Position numbers and translations under genes: made by a program. Shown here piece after piece: positions 47,233-59,079 of a DNA stretch of 64,000 bases. The notes beneath the pieces are model-generated. The model saw only the letters and a list, made by a program, of their open reading frames with translations. It was not told the origin of the DNA and did not search any database. This DNA is from Microvelia longipes (Eukaryota > Arthropoda > Insecta > Hemiptera > Veliidae), in NCBI GenBank assembly GCA_018340805.1, contig JACMZG010001863.1:26424984-26488983 (forward strand). The letters run 5' to 3'. The first letter of the stretch is position 1. Each line of letters starts with the position of its first letter.

Positions 47233-47830
47233 GATTTTACCAGCAAACTGATTTTTGCAAGTTTGAATTCAGCATTATTATTTTGGTAACTATTACCCAA
47301 TTATTGCTTTTTTACCACTTTTGGTAACTTAAAACATAAAATTAGAACATATCAGTAATAATAACAGTAATATAACATATAGTAATATTACTTATTGTGC
47401 AATTTGCATTAAATTTTGAGAAAATTGATACTAAATTTACTGTATTCCAATTAGTTTTCTTTATGCTAGTGTTTGACATATTTTACAAATTATGGTTAAA
47501 AATATTTCTTTCTTGTGGTTTTGAATATAAACCTATGATATATGTCAAACAATAATTTGATAAGAAGTTACCGGAATATGGTGTCATTAGTATCAAGTTT
47601 TAATAAAAGTAAATACAATTTTTAAAATATAAGTAAGTAATCAGTAAATAATTTTAAATTTAATATTTTTTTAATAATAAATAAGTAATATTTTGGTGTG
47701 TTTTAATTTAACTTTTCTAAGATACCTAAAGTACTAACAAAATTACCAAATTTGGGCAGTTGTTACTAAAATAATATTGATAAAATTTGAACTGGGAAGA
47801 GTTAATTTGCTGGTGATAGATACCATTTTC
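47233..47830. mobile_element. Long-TIR element, about 600 bp
   Basis: The left arm at 47233-47330 (TTTTACCAGCAAACTGATTT, TTTGAATTCAGCATTATTAT, TTTGGTAACTATTACCCAA) is the inverse of 47715-47830 (TTTGGGCAGTTGTTACTAAA, ATAATATTGATAAAATTTGA, AATTTGCTGGTGATAGA). Arm identity is moderate, so the element is old. The interior is AT-rich and non-coding. The superfamily is not determined. Confidence 0.75.
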
Positions 47831-48994
47831 TCTATAAAGGTCTAGAACCATGTTATCCCAGTATTTTTTTGGATTATTCCTTGCTGCCTAAAATGTTCCA
47901 CACGGTATAATAACTTCCATAATAAGTTCTGTTTTCACTCCAGCATTATATTTCATTTCTTTTGTAACACCTAAGCTGTCACAACAGTTAATTATTAATA
48001 AATCTTAAATCAATATATTCTTCATAACCTTACTAATCTTCTTACTCTAATTTAAAAAAAGTTTGTATCCTACTTAAATCCATCACAATATTTTCGTAGC
48101 TGTATTAAATCTTAATACAGCTGTATATCATGTTATACTCTTTTTAAAAAAGATTTTTATCCAGTTAATAAAGTTTGTTGTCACATGAATAAATGTAATA
48201 GGTATAAATGTTACTAATTCAATATACCTGTAAAGAAACATGTACACATGAAAACACAAATACTATAAAAACTTTAAATAAAAGATGAGGATTTATAAGG
48301 AAGTTTGACAATAATAGGCAGGAAGTCTCCTACCTGAGAGTTAACATCTTCAGGGCTTACAAAACATTGATTGAAGAGACATGTCAAAATTTTCATTGAT
48401 ATTTACTTTTTATGAAGAGCTAATCGGTTATATCCTTTAGCTCGTTTATCCTTTTTCATAGTAATCACCTTTTTCTTTATCCTTTACTTTGATATTTTTT
48501 ACTACGTATCTTTATAACACTTGTATGATTCTACCTGTCTAATTTTTTTTCTCATGATCCCTGATCATTAATGATAGCGGTTAGCAGTAATGTTTTATTA
48601 AAAAGTAGGTCAATGCATAATTATTATTTAAGGTTTTGATAACTTTATATAAAAACTAGCTGAGATTAAATATGAAATTAAATCAATTAAAAACCATAAA
48701 TATATACAGCATGTCCTCAGATTGGATTGCGCATACGTGTAAATGACAAAAAATTTAATTTTTTACAAAAAGGTTTTTTTTCATTTTTATTGCAAAACTT
48801 ACTTTACAGCAACTAAAGTCGTTTAAAAAGAATGACATTTTTTTTAAAAAAATAGCTACTCTAGATAGCTTTACTCTTCGAAGTTTTCAAAATAACGGGA
48901 AACTTATTTGGTTCACATAGTACAAAAATAATAAATTATCAATTTGTACCCTTAATTGTATACATGTTGGGAATGAGCGTGAATGGAGTTCATC
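47831..48994. other. AT-rich DNA, no firm feature
   Basis: TATACAGCATGTCCTCAGA at about 48704 resembles a decayed ACAGGGTGTCC-type transposon end, but no partner was found. There is no coding signal. Confidence 0.4.
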
Positions 48995-48997
48995 ATA

Positions 48998-49095
48998 AAT
49001 AATGAAAAGTCTCTCCACAGATCCACAGAATAAAAATTTATTGGCAAAGCGCTTTTAACCTAGCTAGAGGCCATCATCAGTGAAAACTGTGAATA
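48998..49095 (-). mobile_element. Hammerhead-like repeat unit
   Basis: Read on the minus strand: CTGATGA (49074-49080), then T, GGCCT, CTAGCT, AGGTT, AAAAGCGCTTTGCC, AATAAA, and further on CTGTGGAGAGACTTTTCATT. Helix II pairs well (GGCCT with AGGTT, using G-U). Helix III is the palindrome GCGC. The invariant G12 is A here (AAAA in place of GAAA), so this copy should be inactive. It is the clearest relative of the units at 38958-39188. Confidence 0.6.
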
Positions 49096-49487
49096 AATAA
49101 AAAGGAGAAAAGTGAGTCTATGATGTAGCTTTAAATATCGGATTCAGATTGAGTCTGAATCTAATATCTAAAGCTAAATAATAGAGTATAGAGCTAAATT
49201 TAGTTCATTTAAAATCACACTACAAAACGTAAAAGATTTTATGATTATTTGGTGTAATAGTAATAGACTTTATTTAAATATTACAAAGTGTCATATTATG
49301 AGATTTTATAGGATTAAAAGTCCAGTAGTTTAAAAAAAAAAGAATAATATTGGATTCAAATTTGACTTTCAACTATCATATTGATTATAAGTATTAAATA
49401 TGTGGAGCTTTATTAGTCGTAACAGTTCCTCTTTTAAAAATATTTCTAGTTTTAAAATTCTTTTAAAACTAACTAGTTTAGCAAAAG

Positions 49488-49984
49488 TCTTTTGCTAGAC
49501 AGGTCTTAGAATATGCTTCAATAACTTGGTCTCCCTCTTATATTGTCCATATACAACGGATTGAAAGAATTCAAAACAAATTCTTAAGAATAGTTAACTA
49601 CATAATAGGAAAAACTATAGATTATTTGTCATATCCATCTCTCATATCATCTGTCTCTTCTAAATAATTTAAAATTAAACTCATTACGTGATAGACCAAT
49701 TATATCTGACTTATCCTTTCTAAGAAAATTAATTGCTGGTGATATACGTAGACAATCCTGAATTACTATCATTATTAAATTTTAGAGTACCTAATCACTG
49801 CACTAGATCACATTTTTGTAAAAATTATGATTTTAACGTAGAAACTAATTGTTTGCTTAACTCTCTTATAATCCGAATTCAAAGAGAAGCCAATAGATAT
49901 TTGCTAATGGAAATTGATGTGTTTTTATGTTCCTTGTATAAAACAAACAACATTCAATCAATTAATTTTTATCTATGCTTATAA
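49488..49984 (+). pseudogene. Decayed non-LTR retrotransposon, RT C-terminal end
   Basis: Three consecutive reading frames give a continuous protein trace. Frame 1 (49488-49667) contains LEYASITWSPSYIVHIQRI, then ERIQNKFLRIV. Frame 2 (49663-49761) contains LRDRPIISDLSFLRKLIAG. Frame 3 (about 49742-49984) contains PELLSLLNFRVPNHCTRS, then FN..NCLLNSLIIRIQREANRY. This order (LEYAS-W-P, then VHI-RIE-IQ-KFLR, then L-RR-I-DL-FL-KL, then PELL-NF-VP-R) is the usual C-terminal region after the reverse transcriptase of Jockey/CR1-type LINEs. Two frameshifts and in-frame stops show it is dead. Upstream RT catalytic motifs and the endonuclease are absent, so it is 5'-truncated, as LINE copies commonly are. 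An R5S copy starts about 40 bp downstream. Confidence 0.8.
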
Positions 49985-50025
49985 TATATTTTATGAAATA
50001 ACTAAATAAGTTGATTAGTAGTATC

Positions 50026-50852
50026 TTTACTTTTCCTTATTTATACCGTAGGTATATAGGAAAGTATTGTGCTTGCAAAAAAATCCGAAACCGGGATGAA
50101 ACCGGCATTATCCGTTTCAAGTGTTTTTAAGGCCTCCAAAGTGTTTTTTTTCAAAGTTTTATTTATGCTATCCTAAGTGATTTATGCAAGGTTGTATTCT
50201 GCTCCAGTGCATTTATGCTAAAGAGTTAAAACTATGTACAATAAATTAGTCTATCGCTGTAGTAGTGTGTGTGTGTGTGTAATAGTCGTAGCTCTCAGTG
50301 TATTTGTGCTAGAGACTTGAAACTTTGTACAAAAATCAATCTATACATTTAGTTGTGCTATTCGGAAAGCAAAATCTTTATGACGTCATAAACCCGCAAT
50401 AATGACTCAGCAAAAATTTCGAAAAATCAAAAAACGCGGAATAATTATGCGATCGGATAGAGATTTGTCACGCTTGTGGCTATGTATAAATCTAATATGT
50501 GCCAATTTCATCTCATTATCAGCATTAGTTTAATTTATATCGAATGATTTGTATTCGTTTTTATGAAATTGTAAAAAATCAGAAAATGGATTCAATTGAG
50601 GTTAAAATGTATCTTTACTTATTAAATAAGTACACTAAGTTCGTTTCATACGACAAATATATCCATGATTTTTGTTGGATCATAAAAATTAAGCAACATC
50701 GAGAGTGGTCAGTGCTGCATGGGTGACCGCTGAGAATGATACGGATGCATTTACTATCTGAGGACGAGCGAAGCAAGTCCGAAGCAGGGAGGATGAGCGT
50801 AGCGAATCCGATGTGATAAGGAAAATTTTCGATGTACCCCGTACCCGATTTT
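50026..50852 (+). repeat. R5S copy, near complete, with 5S-like segment
   Basis: The start is TTTACTTTTCCTTATTTATA, CCGTAGGTATATAGGAAAG, followed by GTGCTTGCAAAAAAATCC, GAAACCGGGATGAAACCGG, TTTTTAAGGCCTCCAAAGTG, a GT run (50268-50280), GAGACTTGAAACTTTGTAC, TGACGTCATAAACCCGC, AATAATGACTCAGC, GATCGGATAGAGATTTG and TTTCATCTCATTATCAGC. The 5S-like segment at about 50678-50740 is GGATCATAAAAATTAAGCAA, CATCGAGAGTGGTCAGTG, CATGGGTGACCGCTGAGAAT. Next come CTGAGGACGAGCGAAGCAAG, TGATAAGGAAAATTTTCGA and TGTACCCCGTACCCGATT. An internal duplication near 50215-50320 repeats the ATTTATGCTA-AGAGTT segment. AGTTGATT occurs on both sides (50010, 50861) but is not adjacent to the ends. Confidence 0.93.
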
Positions 50853-52934
50853 TCTATATTAGTTGATTTATATTTGTAGTGGTTTTAATGATAGTAATAG
50901 TTTTTTTACTTATTTTTGTTTGTTTATCTCTTTTATTGAGTGATTTAAAAAGTATTTTTAATTTTAGTTATGACAAGTCAATTTCAAATTATGATTATTG
51001 TGCCATATAAATAAGTATTTTTAATTTAAAATATGACAAGTTTTATTTTAAGTGATGATAATTGTTTTTGTACTTTAAGATTTTTAATTTAATTATTTCT
51101 TGTTATTTCTTGTTATTTTGTAATACTCATTCTAAGGTTTATTCTTTTATTTAAATATTGATTTTAATTATTAAAATATTTTATAACTTTCCTTTTAAAA
51201 ATGTAATATTTTCTGTTTTGTCTTAGTCTTTAAAATTAATAAAATAAATAAATGACACTACAAATTTGCAACAAAGATGTTCTTTATGTACATTGTGTCC
51301 TTACTTTTAATAAAATGTGAAAAATTTATTTCTTCTTTCAATTTGCGGTATATAGTTTTAAAATAATTTATGAGGAGTTCTGAAGTGAATGCATCATGTT
51401 GATAAAATATCCAGTCAAGTAGGATGTTAATGCTATCCTGACTTCAAATCAAATTCATTTTAACAACAACTCCCGTTACAACAAAAATTATTATAAAGAT
51501 GAAAAAGTTTTATTATAAAGTCGGAACCATTTCGTACCATATTTCACATAGTGTTAAGATGAAACGTGCTGATTAGGCAACCTTCTTGAAAAGAAGCCAA
51601 ATTCTTTCTCTTCGAATCTGTTGAAGTGAGAATGAGTTAAGTATCGGCAAGTGTCTAAGATTTCCTCCGAGGCGAGAACTGAAGGTGCCTTGATTTGATC
51701 AGATTAAGCTAAGATAGTCGAAGCTTTAAAGGTTTCTCGGAGGTAAGAAATAAAGGCCACTGATTAGCATTGTGAAGACTGGCAACCCTATATGGTTGTT
51801 GTTAATGGACCCACCCTCACGCCTCTCATCCTCACAATATGATAAAAAACCGCTTGTTCCATTTCTTCTTCTTTTAAAACAAGTTTCTTTTGAATTTTTT
51901 TTCGACAGGTTTGTCTTTGGTAATTTATTAAAGCGGGTCTTATTTTTTTACCCAAAAGAATCATGATAGTTTATTAAATTTTTAAATTCTAACTCATTAA
52001 GTAAATTCTAGTTCGTAAATTCGATCTGACAGACACTCTAAATTAAAATCCTTTCGATTTTTATACCTTCTTGGTCAACATAAAAGATTCTTATGGTCAT
52101 TGCAAAAAGATAATATTTTTACAAAAATAAAGTAAAAGTTTAACAAAGAAATACTTTCCTAGACATGCAGATCTAATTTATACATTAATATCATGCTAGT
52201 GCTAGTCAATAAATATTAAACATGGTGCCTACTTCATTTCCTACCGTAATGTCTTACACAAATCAAAAGTGTAAGCACTATAAACTTATTTACACTAACA
52301 AACATTGCTATGAAATTAGATCCTAACCTTATATTTTAATTATGATAAAACTTTCTGATGTCGGGCAAACGCTGCCCAGAGTTTTTAACATGTTTTATTG
52401 TCGTTTTAATGAATTACGCAGAATATGCTGAACATGCCAATCTAATGGGGCCTTATCAGTTCAAGAGAAAAGAGTTAAGTACTCATGAAATTAATGTAAG
52501 AACATAAAATTTAGCTAAAGTTCATAAATCTTTGTTAATAATAGAAACAAATTTAAATTAATTATTTTCTAGTCTAATCCTGCATACTTTTATAGTCAAG
52601 ATCAAAATGTTTGGAATTATCATTAATTAGTCAGTACTGGTAACATCAGGGAATTAATAAAGCTATCTATATTATAAACCATGACATAACTAACGCTATC
52701 CACAATGAAGTTGCAGTGATGATGGTCGCAAGGATCCCAGAGTAAAACAAGAGCGGAATTGAGAATATGACTAAGAAAATGTATCGATCTCCTAGATCTT
52801 ATATTTCATAAATTATAATTTGTAATTGTAATAGTTTTATTGTAGCTAAATAATTATATATGTTATTATTATATATATGTTTTTATACATTCACATTTAT
52901 CAGTGGCACCAATCTGACCTAACCATCATTCTAA
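50853..52934. other. AT-rich DNA with a weak two-unit repeat
   Basis: TTTCCTCCGAGGCGAGAACT-GAAGG at about 51660 is echoed by TTTCTCGGAGGTAAGAAATA-AAGG at about 51731, suggesting a diverged duplication of about 70 bp. No gene is seen. The 64-codon frame at 51772 is unremarkable. Confidence 0.4.
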
Positions 52935-53065
52935 AAAAATCTTTGTCCGGCTAGCGAAAGAAGCAGCTACATTTTTAAAACGTTGATAGTTTTCTTAAAC
53001 CGGATATCCGGCCCAGGTTCGATCCTAATCGGAGCCTCTGAGAAGTGTAAGGGATGTAAATTTTT
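52935..53065 (+). mobile_element. Possible tRNA-related SINE fragment
   Basis: CCGGCTAGCGAAAGAAGC (A-box-like, near 52950) lies about 65 bp before CCCAGGTTCGATCCTAATCG (B box, near 53013-53032). Only one copy is in the window, and the spacing is longer than in a tRNA. Confidence 0.4.
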
Positions 53066-53396
53066 AAATGATTCAAAAGGGCTGTTTAATGCCAGTGCGA
53101 TGTCAAGTACTCTTGATCATAATTAACCCTAAATAAGTCTGGGTTTAGGTAAATTTTAGGATCATTACTACATTATGACCCACATACATAGCATGTAAGC
53201 CATCTAGACCTATTTATTGACTTTAGCCGATAAATGCAAAATCGACTGCAGACATGTTCTGTCCTCAACAATATCAGTACGACTTAAGTCTTAGGGTCTA
53301 GTTTATTTTTCAAGTTTTTATTTTTTCAGCTTAAACTTAAACTGTTTGCTTCCATAAATTTATATTATCTGTACAAAAGGTATGCATCAGAGTGCA

Positions 53397-53481
<85 letters not shown>
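53397..53481. repeat. (ACAT)n then (AT)n microsatellite
   Basis: Five or six ACAT units pass directly into a pure AT tract. Confidence 0.98.
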
Positions 53482-53486
<5 letters not shown>

Positions 53487-54049
53487 ATTTATTAATTTTT
53501 CCCTTTAAGATTAAAACGATAATCCTTTTTACTCGATATGTGTCATTAAAAGTTTTTTTTATAGTGTTAGTAGGTCAAAGCTCCCAATAGTAAAGGTATT
53601 TTATCTATAAGGTGTGTTTTAGGTAGCCCTTAAAGGGAAGTTACAGTCATTGTATTGGTTCGTGGCTTGTAGGGTTCTGTGGGAAACATAGGTGCATATA
53701 GTTTCCCTTACGACCTTGCAAGGGACAAGTATTTCTATTCATTTACCTTTTTTCACCTCACCTATTATAAGGTTAAATGGTACACCTACTAACATCATTC
53801 TAAACTTTAAATTAGAACATTTAAAGGTCGTTTTGAGTATCTCACAGTAGTTGGGATATTTATATTATATATAACTCCCACAAGAATAAATGAAAATAAA
53901 AATTCAAACTATTTGTATAATTGAATGATTTTTAATCATATACCGTACTTAAACAGCTATAAACACATCAGTGACCGGCAGAAAAATGCGAGCAGCGAAC
54001 GGATCCATAGTTATTAAGTAAGAGCATTAGACTCTGAATTTATTCTTTT
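53482..54049. other. AT-rich DNA, no feature seen
   Basis: This stretch is slightly more complex around 53570-53760 but holds no recognised motif, repeat or frame. Confidence 0.4.
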
Positions 54050-54054
54050 ATAAA

Positions 54055-54520
54055 TTTAACTTTTCTGTAGGTCTTCAGAAAAAGTATTTTGTTCGCAAAA
54101 AAATTACTTCTGAGTAGTTTCCACAAAGTTGTCTGCTTTTATGTGTGGGTTTGTATGTGTCTGTCTGTTATTATCGTAGTTCCTAGAGTATATATGGTAT
54201 AGAGTTGTTGCGCGGAAAAATTTGCAATAATTTTGAGATTTGACACGCATGTAGCCATGTATAAGGCTAACATCTGTGTCAAGTTTCATCTCATTATCAG
54301 CATAAGTTAATTTTTTATCAAATGATTTGTCTATGTTTTTTAAAAAATTGTAAATAATCAAAAAATAATTCAATTGAGTTAAAATTTGGTGCATGAGATA
54401 CCTTCACGCAAAAAATAAGTGCACTAACTTTCGCGACTAGTATTTTGATGATTTTTGTTGAATTATAAAAGTTAAGTAGCATAAAGCGTAGTCAGTGAAT
54501 GGAATACCTCTGCACATGCT
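54055..54520 (+). repeat. R5S copy, degraded, with 5S-like segment
   Basis: The start is decayed (ACTTTTCTGTAGGTCTTCAG, AAAAAGTATTTTG). Next come ATGTGTCTGTCTGTTATTAT, TCGTAGTTCCTAGAG, GAGATTTGACACGCATGTAG, AAGTTTCATCTCATTATCAG, AAATTTGGTGCA and ATTTTTGTTGAATTATAAAA. The 5S-like segment is GTTAAGTAGCAT..AGCGTAGTCAGTGAATGG (54470-54512), with the C box largely lost. The minus-strand frames here (54104-54394, 54472-54666) are antisense to the element. Confidence 0.83.
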
Positions 54521-55081
54521 AACTCTGATGATCCAAAAGACTTTTTTCTGCATTGGTAGCAAAAAAATACAGAATGTAAGGTGCTTAATAAATATTTAAG
54601 TCCGAAAAGATAAAGTAAATTATATATTAATTTAAAAATAAAAAGATTCGTTTTTATCGAATACACTATAAAATATTAAATGCATCATAGCAGTAAAATT
54701 GCGAGGTAAAAGTGCGGAACAAAGAAGTTTTCTTACCTTTATTTTAAACCCTAAATTAGAAATTTAAACTTTATACCTAAACTGACCTTGCCTTTATTTT
54801 TAATTGCATTCCTGTGTAGTCTATTTTCAATAAATATTTAATTTCTATGCATCTCATCAATATTCTATAATTAAAATCTTAAATAAAGAAAAAATAATTT
54901 AAATGTATTAGTTTGTATTTGTAATAATAAAAGAAATAAAAAGTCAATTTTATTTAATAATTATATATTTTTTTCTCTTGACTATTTTGTTCAAATTATG
55001 GTTTATTGTCATTCATTACTCGTCACTCGGAATCTACAGGTTGTCAAAAATGGTAAATGATGACTAGGAATAAAACTTGTT

Positions 55082-55207
55082 ATGATTAGGCTTAAGGGGA
55101 GGGGCTGTAAAAGATTAGATATTAACCATGATGAGAAGGACGAAGAGGTGGAGGAGATGAAGGTGGAGGGCCCAGAATGCCTCGTTCGTCCCTACTTTTA
55201 CTTTTAA
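55082..55207 (+). other. Purine-rich stretch with a 41-codon acidic frame
   Basis: The GATGAGAAGGACGAAGAGG-type run encodes DEKDEEVEEMKVEGPE in a frame from ATG 55082 to TAA 55205. It is best explained as a low-complexity purine run. No splice signals or homology are evident. Confidence 0.15.
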
Positions 55208-55589
55208 TAATTTAATAAATTTTAATTAAATGTAAACAAAATGCACCAAAAAACAGTTGCCTCTGGTATGGTAAATACGGATTTTTTTATTTATATCCGA
55301 TTTATCAATTTATTAATAACATATTAGTATTTGATAATAAATAACTTAAACCTTAATAATCGAGGATGTATTTTAATAAAAACTCGCTAAAAGGATACTA
55401 CTAGGATCTGAAATGAATCTTTTGCACCGAAGCGACTATATTTACTGACAAGTGAAACGATTCAGTAAAAGAAGCTGAGGAAAAGAAATGTTATTTACAG
55501 CTATGCAGAGTAGGATATTTTTTCTGATGTAAAAAGTAATAATAAAATAAATAAAATTTACAGAGAGAACTAAATCAATCGAAAATTCT

Positions 55590-56005
55590 ACAAAATTCTA
55601 CTATTAGTAGAATTTTGTTTCATAATATTATTTTTGATAAAAGATTACTACTTTTAAATAAATATATTCTACTAAAATTGGTTGTTACGAATGATTATTC
55701 TATTAAATGAATACATAAAATTAATTTAAATTTAATTTTGATTGTTAAGAAACAAGAAATAGATAACGAAATGTAAGTTATACTGTTAAAATAGTATTGT
55801 CATTTAATCGAACTATGGCTGAACTACTACAAGAATGTGGTTTTCAGTGCTCCTCGCGGCAAATAGATTAACTCCCAGCTGTACAAAAAACCTTTTTTTT
55901 AGAGTGGATACAAACTTTGCATTCTACGTTTTGTACAACAGAGAATAAAGTAAACCTAAACTCTCGACCTTAGAAAAAAACTTTTTTTACTAAAATTTGT
56001 TTTTC
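55590..56005 (+). repeat. Dispersed repeat B, copy 2
   Basis: This aligns in the same order with 15740-16440: AAGAAACAAGAAATAGATAA, TTGTCATTTA, CTATGGCTGAACTAC, AATGTGGTTTTCAGTG, CTCCTCGCGGCAAATAGATT, CTCCCAGCTGTACAAAAAA, GAATAAAGTAAACCTAAACT and ACCTTAGAAAAAAAC. It lacks the 46-bp duplication of copy 1. A perfect hairpin AAATTCTACT/AGTAGAATTT lies near 55595-55617. Confidence 0.7.
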
Positions 56006-56989
56006 TATAGTAAAATTGTTTGATCACCCACCCATGTGATACCAATCTAACAGCTTTGCGCATGGGGCGAAATATTGAATACTATGTTTATAATTAGAAT
56101 GAGGGATTGCATAATAATTCATACGACATACTTATTACACGAAAACACTAACGAATAAATACTATAATAATAGAAACAAATAAAAAAGGAAATAAATAAT
56201 AAATTCCTGTTTACTCCTTAGTCAGTGGATTAAGTGGTTTCAATACTAGATAAAGAAAATCTTAAAAGGACGTCCTCCCAAAGCATTGACTGTTATGTTT
56301 ATATTTTCTCTGAAAAACTCATTTACGCTAACGAAGAAAAAAATATAATATTTTTTTTTAACTGAATCATAAAAAAATAATATAAATTCAAGATGAGTAT
56401 TTCTGTTTCGTTTGTTATTTTTTACGGTATAATCCATAAAAAGGATGGTTTCTTAAAGTTATTAGTTCTTATAATGACGAGTCCAAAGGGAAGCGTGTTA
56501 ATGGTCGTGCCCATGAGAAATAGGTCTATTAAAATCTATATTAAAATATTTTTTTCCATAAAAACCGATTCCGAAGAACCTGTATGGTAAAAGTTATTAA
56601 TACTTATTTTAATATATTTTTATTATAAGCTACAATACTTAAAAGGACTTTATTTAATGAGATATGGTTGACTTAAAATTAAATTTCTTTAAATTTTATT
56701 CTCATTCCGTGTACTTTTGATTAATTTATTTTACGTCAAATAAGGGTTTTACGTCCTTCAGACAAAATTAAGTATTAAAGGACTTATGAGATTATGACAT
56801 TCTATAGATAGTTCTGTAAATTGGCAATGGCAAATAATGGGAAATAAATAAATAATAACTATAGGAAATGAAATCACCAATAAATTTGTATAAATAAATC
56901 CATCATCTTCATTAACAATTCTAAAACCCTTTGTTTTTTTAATTAATATTAAACAAAATTTATTAAAATAGCACAAAAATTAAAAGATT
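56006..56989. other. AT-rich DNA, no feature seen
   Basis: The opposing frames at 56246-56437, 56393-56590 and 56758-56976 show no motif. No shared repeat is found. Confidence 0.4.
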
Positions 56990-57685
56990 TAAGTTGAGGT
57001 AAAAAATTGTTACTTGCCTACTTCTAATTTACAGGCTTTTCCAGCAAATTTTGTTCTTAAAATTTGTTGTGAATTGAATTAATGAAATAAAAAATTACTT
57101 GACTTAACCCTTTCCACAACGTTTAATAAAAGTCTTGGCTCAAATCTTTTCATTTTTGTTTTAATAAATTGAATCCAATACATTTTGTCTTTAAATCAAT
57201 AAATAATTAATTTTTTTTTATTAAATAATAAACTCATTTTATTGTCCTTCTTTAATTAGGACTTTTTTTTATCTACATGTAGATTAATTTAATAGATTTA
57301 ATTTAATTGTTTTGTTAAATAATCAAATTAAATAAATAAAAAAATTAAACCATTTTGCTAATCAAGTTGTTTGCTTACACAGGCTTTTCGAGCAAATTTT
57401 GTTCTTAAAAAATTGTGTAGTGAATTGAATTAATAAAATTAAAAAGTAACTTAAAAATCCTTTACCACCACGTTTTATGATAGTCTTGGCTCAAATCTTT
57501 TCATTATTGTTCTTTTTTAATTAGTGGAATAAAAATACATTTTTTTCTTTAAATCAATAATTAATTCTTTTAGTAAATGATATAAATTCAACAAAAAATA
57601 ACTCATTTTATTCTTATTCATGACAGAAATTGAAGAAAAGGAATAAAATAAAGTTTTTATGACAGGGGCATTCAATTTAAATAAC
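56990..57685. repeat. Old 347-bp tandem duplication
   Basis: ACAGGCTTTTC-AGCAAATTTTGTTC, GTGAATTGAATTAAT, AGTCTTGGCTCAAATCTTTT and TTTAAATCAATAA occur at 57031-57210 and again, 347 bp further on, at 57378-57560. Identity is clearly below 90 percent by eye, so the duplication is old. The sequence is not coding. Confidence 0.85.
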
Positions 57686-58838
57686 AGATGTAAAATAAGT
57701 GACATGTTATAATGAGAAATATCTTTATTATACAGAGACTGAAAATATTAAGCAATAACAACTATTAGAAGATATTTTAAAAAAAGAAATGGAGACAAAA
57801 CTAAATCATTTTCTGTGTGGCCTCAAAATAACAGGACACGATATGACAACTTTAAATTTATCATAATATATTAATTTTATTTTGTCTGATTTGTGATGTA
57901 TTAAGTTGTTTTTAATATATTTAGGTTAAAGTTATAGTTCATACATTGAACGATGTTTAATAGAGGCGATGAGTTCACCTGTAAGGTGTGTGCTGAATAT
58001 AAATTGATTATTTAAAATATAGTGGCTAAAAATGTTACAAAATCTGTCATTTGATAGGTCACTAGATGTATTACGTATCATAGTAGACTTGTAGTGTCTT
58101 GACTATAAAATATATCTAAACTAATGCCTAAAAAATGTCGTAAATGATTCATTTTTTCAATAATAGTATATTGCTACAAGGCAGCAAATTGAAACTGTGC
58201 AGACGAGTTATATTATTTAACCCTCGAGTTGAAGACAAGAGCAGGCTATAAAATTACCAATTTTGGTGCAAACCAAATCGGATACATGCATATAATCAGA
58301 TAAGTATAAGAACACAAAAGTATGTGAAACATGTACAGTAAAGAGATTAAAATCTATTTTCATCCATCATAAACGTATTATTTGAGCAGCCTTAAAAATA
58401 TTGACCAATAAATATTATAAGATATAAGGTAATTCCTATTTTATTACTGACAGTTGTATAAAATTTTTTGTAAGGCAGACAAAACTTTATAATGGTATTT
58501 CCTAGATATAGAATTACAATCTCATTAATTATAACGTGACTTATAATAACTTCTAGTTACTACAGCTATATAGAATCCCCTACTCTCATACTTTCAAATA
58601 CAAATACTTTTATATTTGGACTAGTGGACGGATAAAATAATTTATCACATATACTTGTATTACATACCAAATTTAGTTATTTCTAAGCTTAATTTGGATT
58701 ATACAGCAGGTTATTTTACTTAATTAGTGTAACAGGTACTGGTACTTTATTTGTAGCAAATTTTCTTTGAAAGAAATAGATTTTTATATAAATAGAACTT
58801 TATATTTATAAAGTTTATTATAAATAAAATTTTCTAAT
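57686..58838. other. AT-rich DNA, no feature seen
   Basis: No repeat, RNA gene or coding frame is recognised. Confidence 0.4.
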
Positions 58839-58845
58839 ATATATA

Positions 58846-58917
<72 letters not shown>

Positions 58918-58933
58918 TATATATATATTATAT

Positions 58934-58973
<40 letters not shown>

Positions 58974-58982
58974 CCATATATA

Positions 58983-59018
<36 letters not shown>

Positions 59019-59068
59019 TTATATATATTATATACTATATATATATAATATTATATATATTATATATA
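58839..59068. repeat. Long interrupted (AT)n microsatellite
   Basis: About 230 bp of AT dinucleotides with TATATTATAT interruptions. Several self-complementary segments mean that length and order may be unreliable in assembly. Confidence 0.97.
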
Positions 59069-59079
59069 TAAAGACTTAC

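Noticed and set aside
49488..49984. An endogenous viral element
   Set aside because: The residue order matches the C-terminal end of LINE-type reverse transcriptases. No capsid, envelope or LTR features are present.
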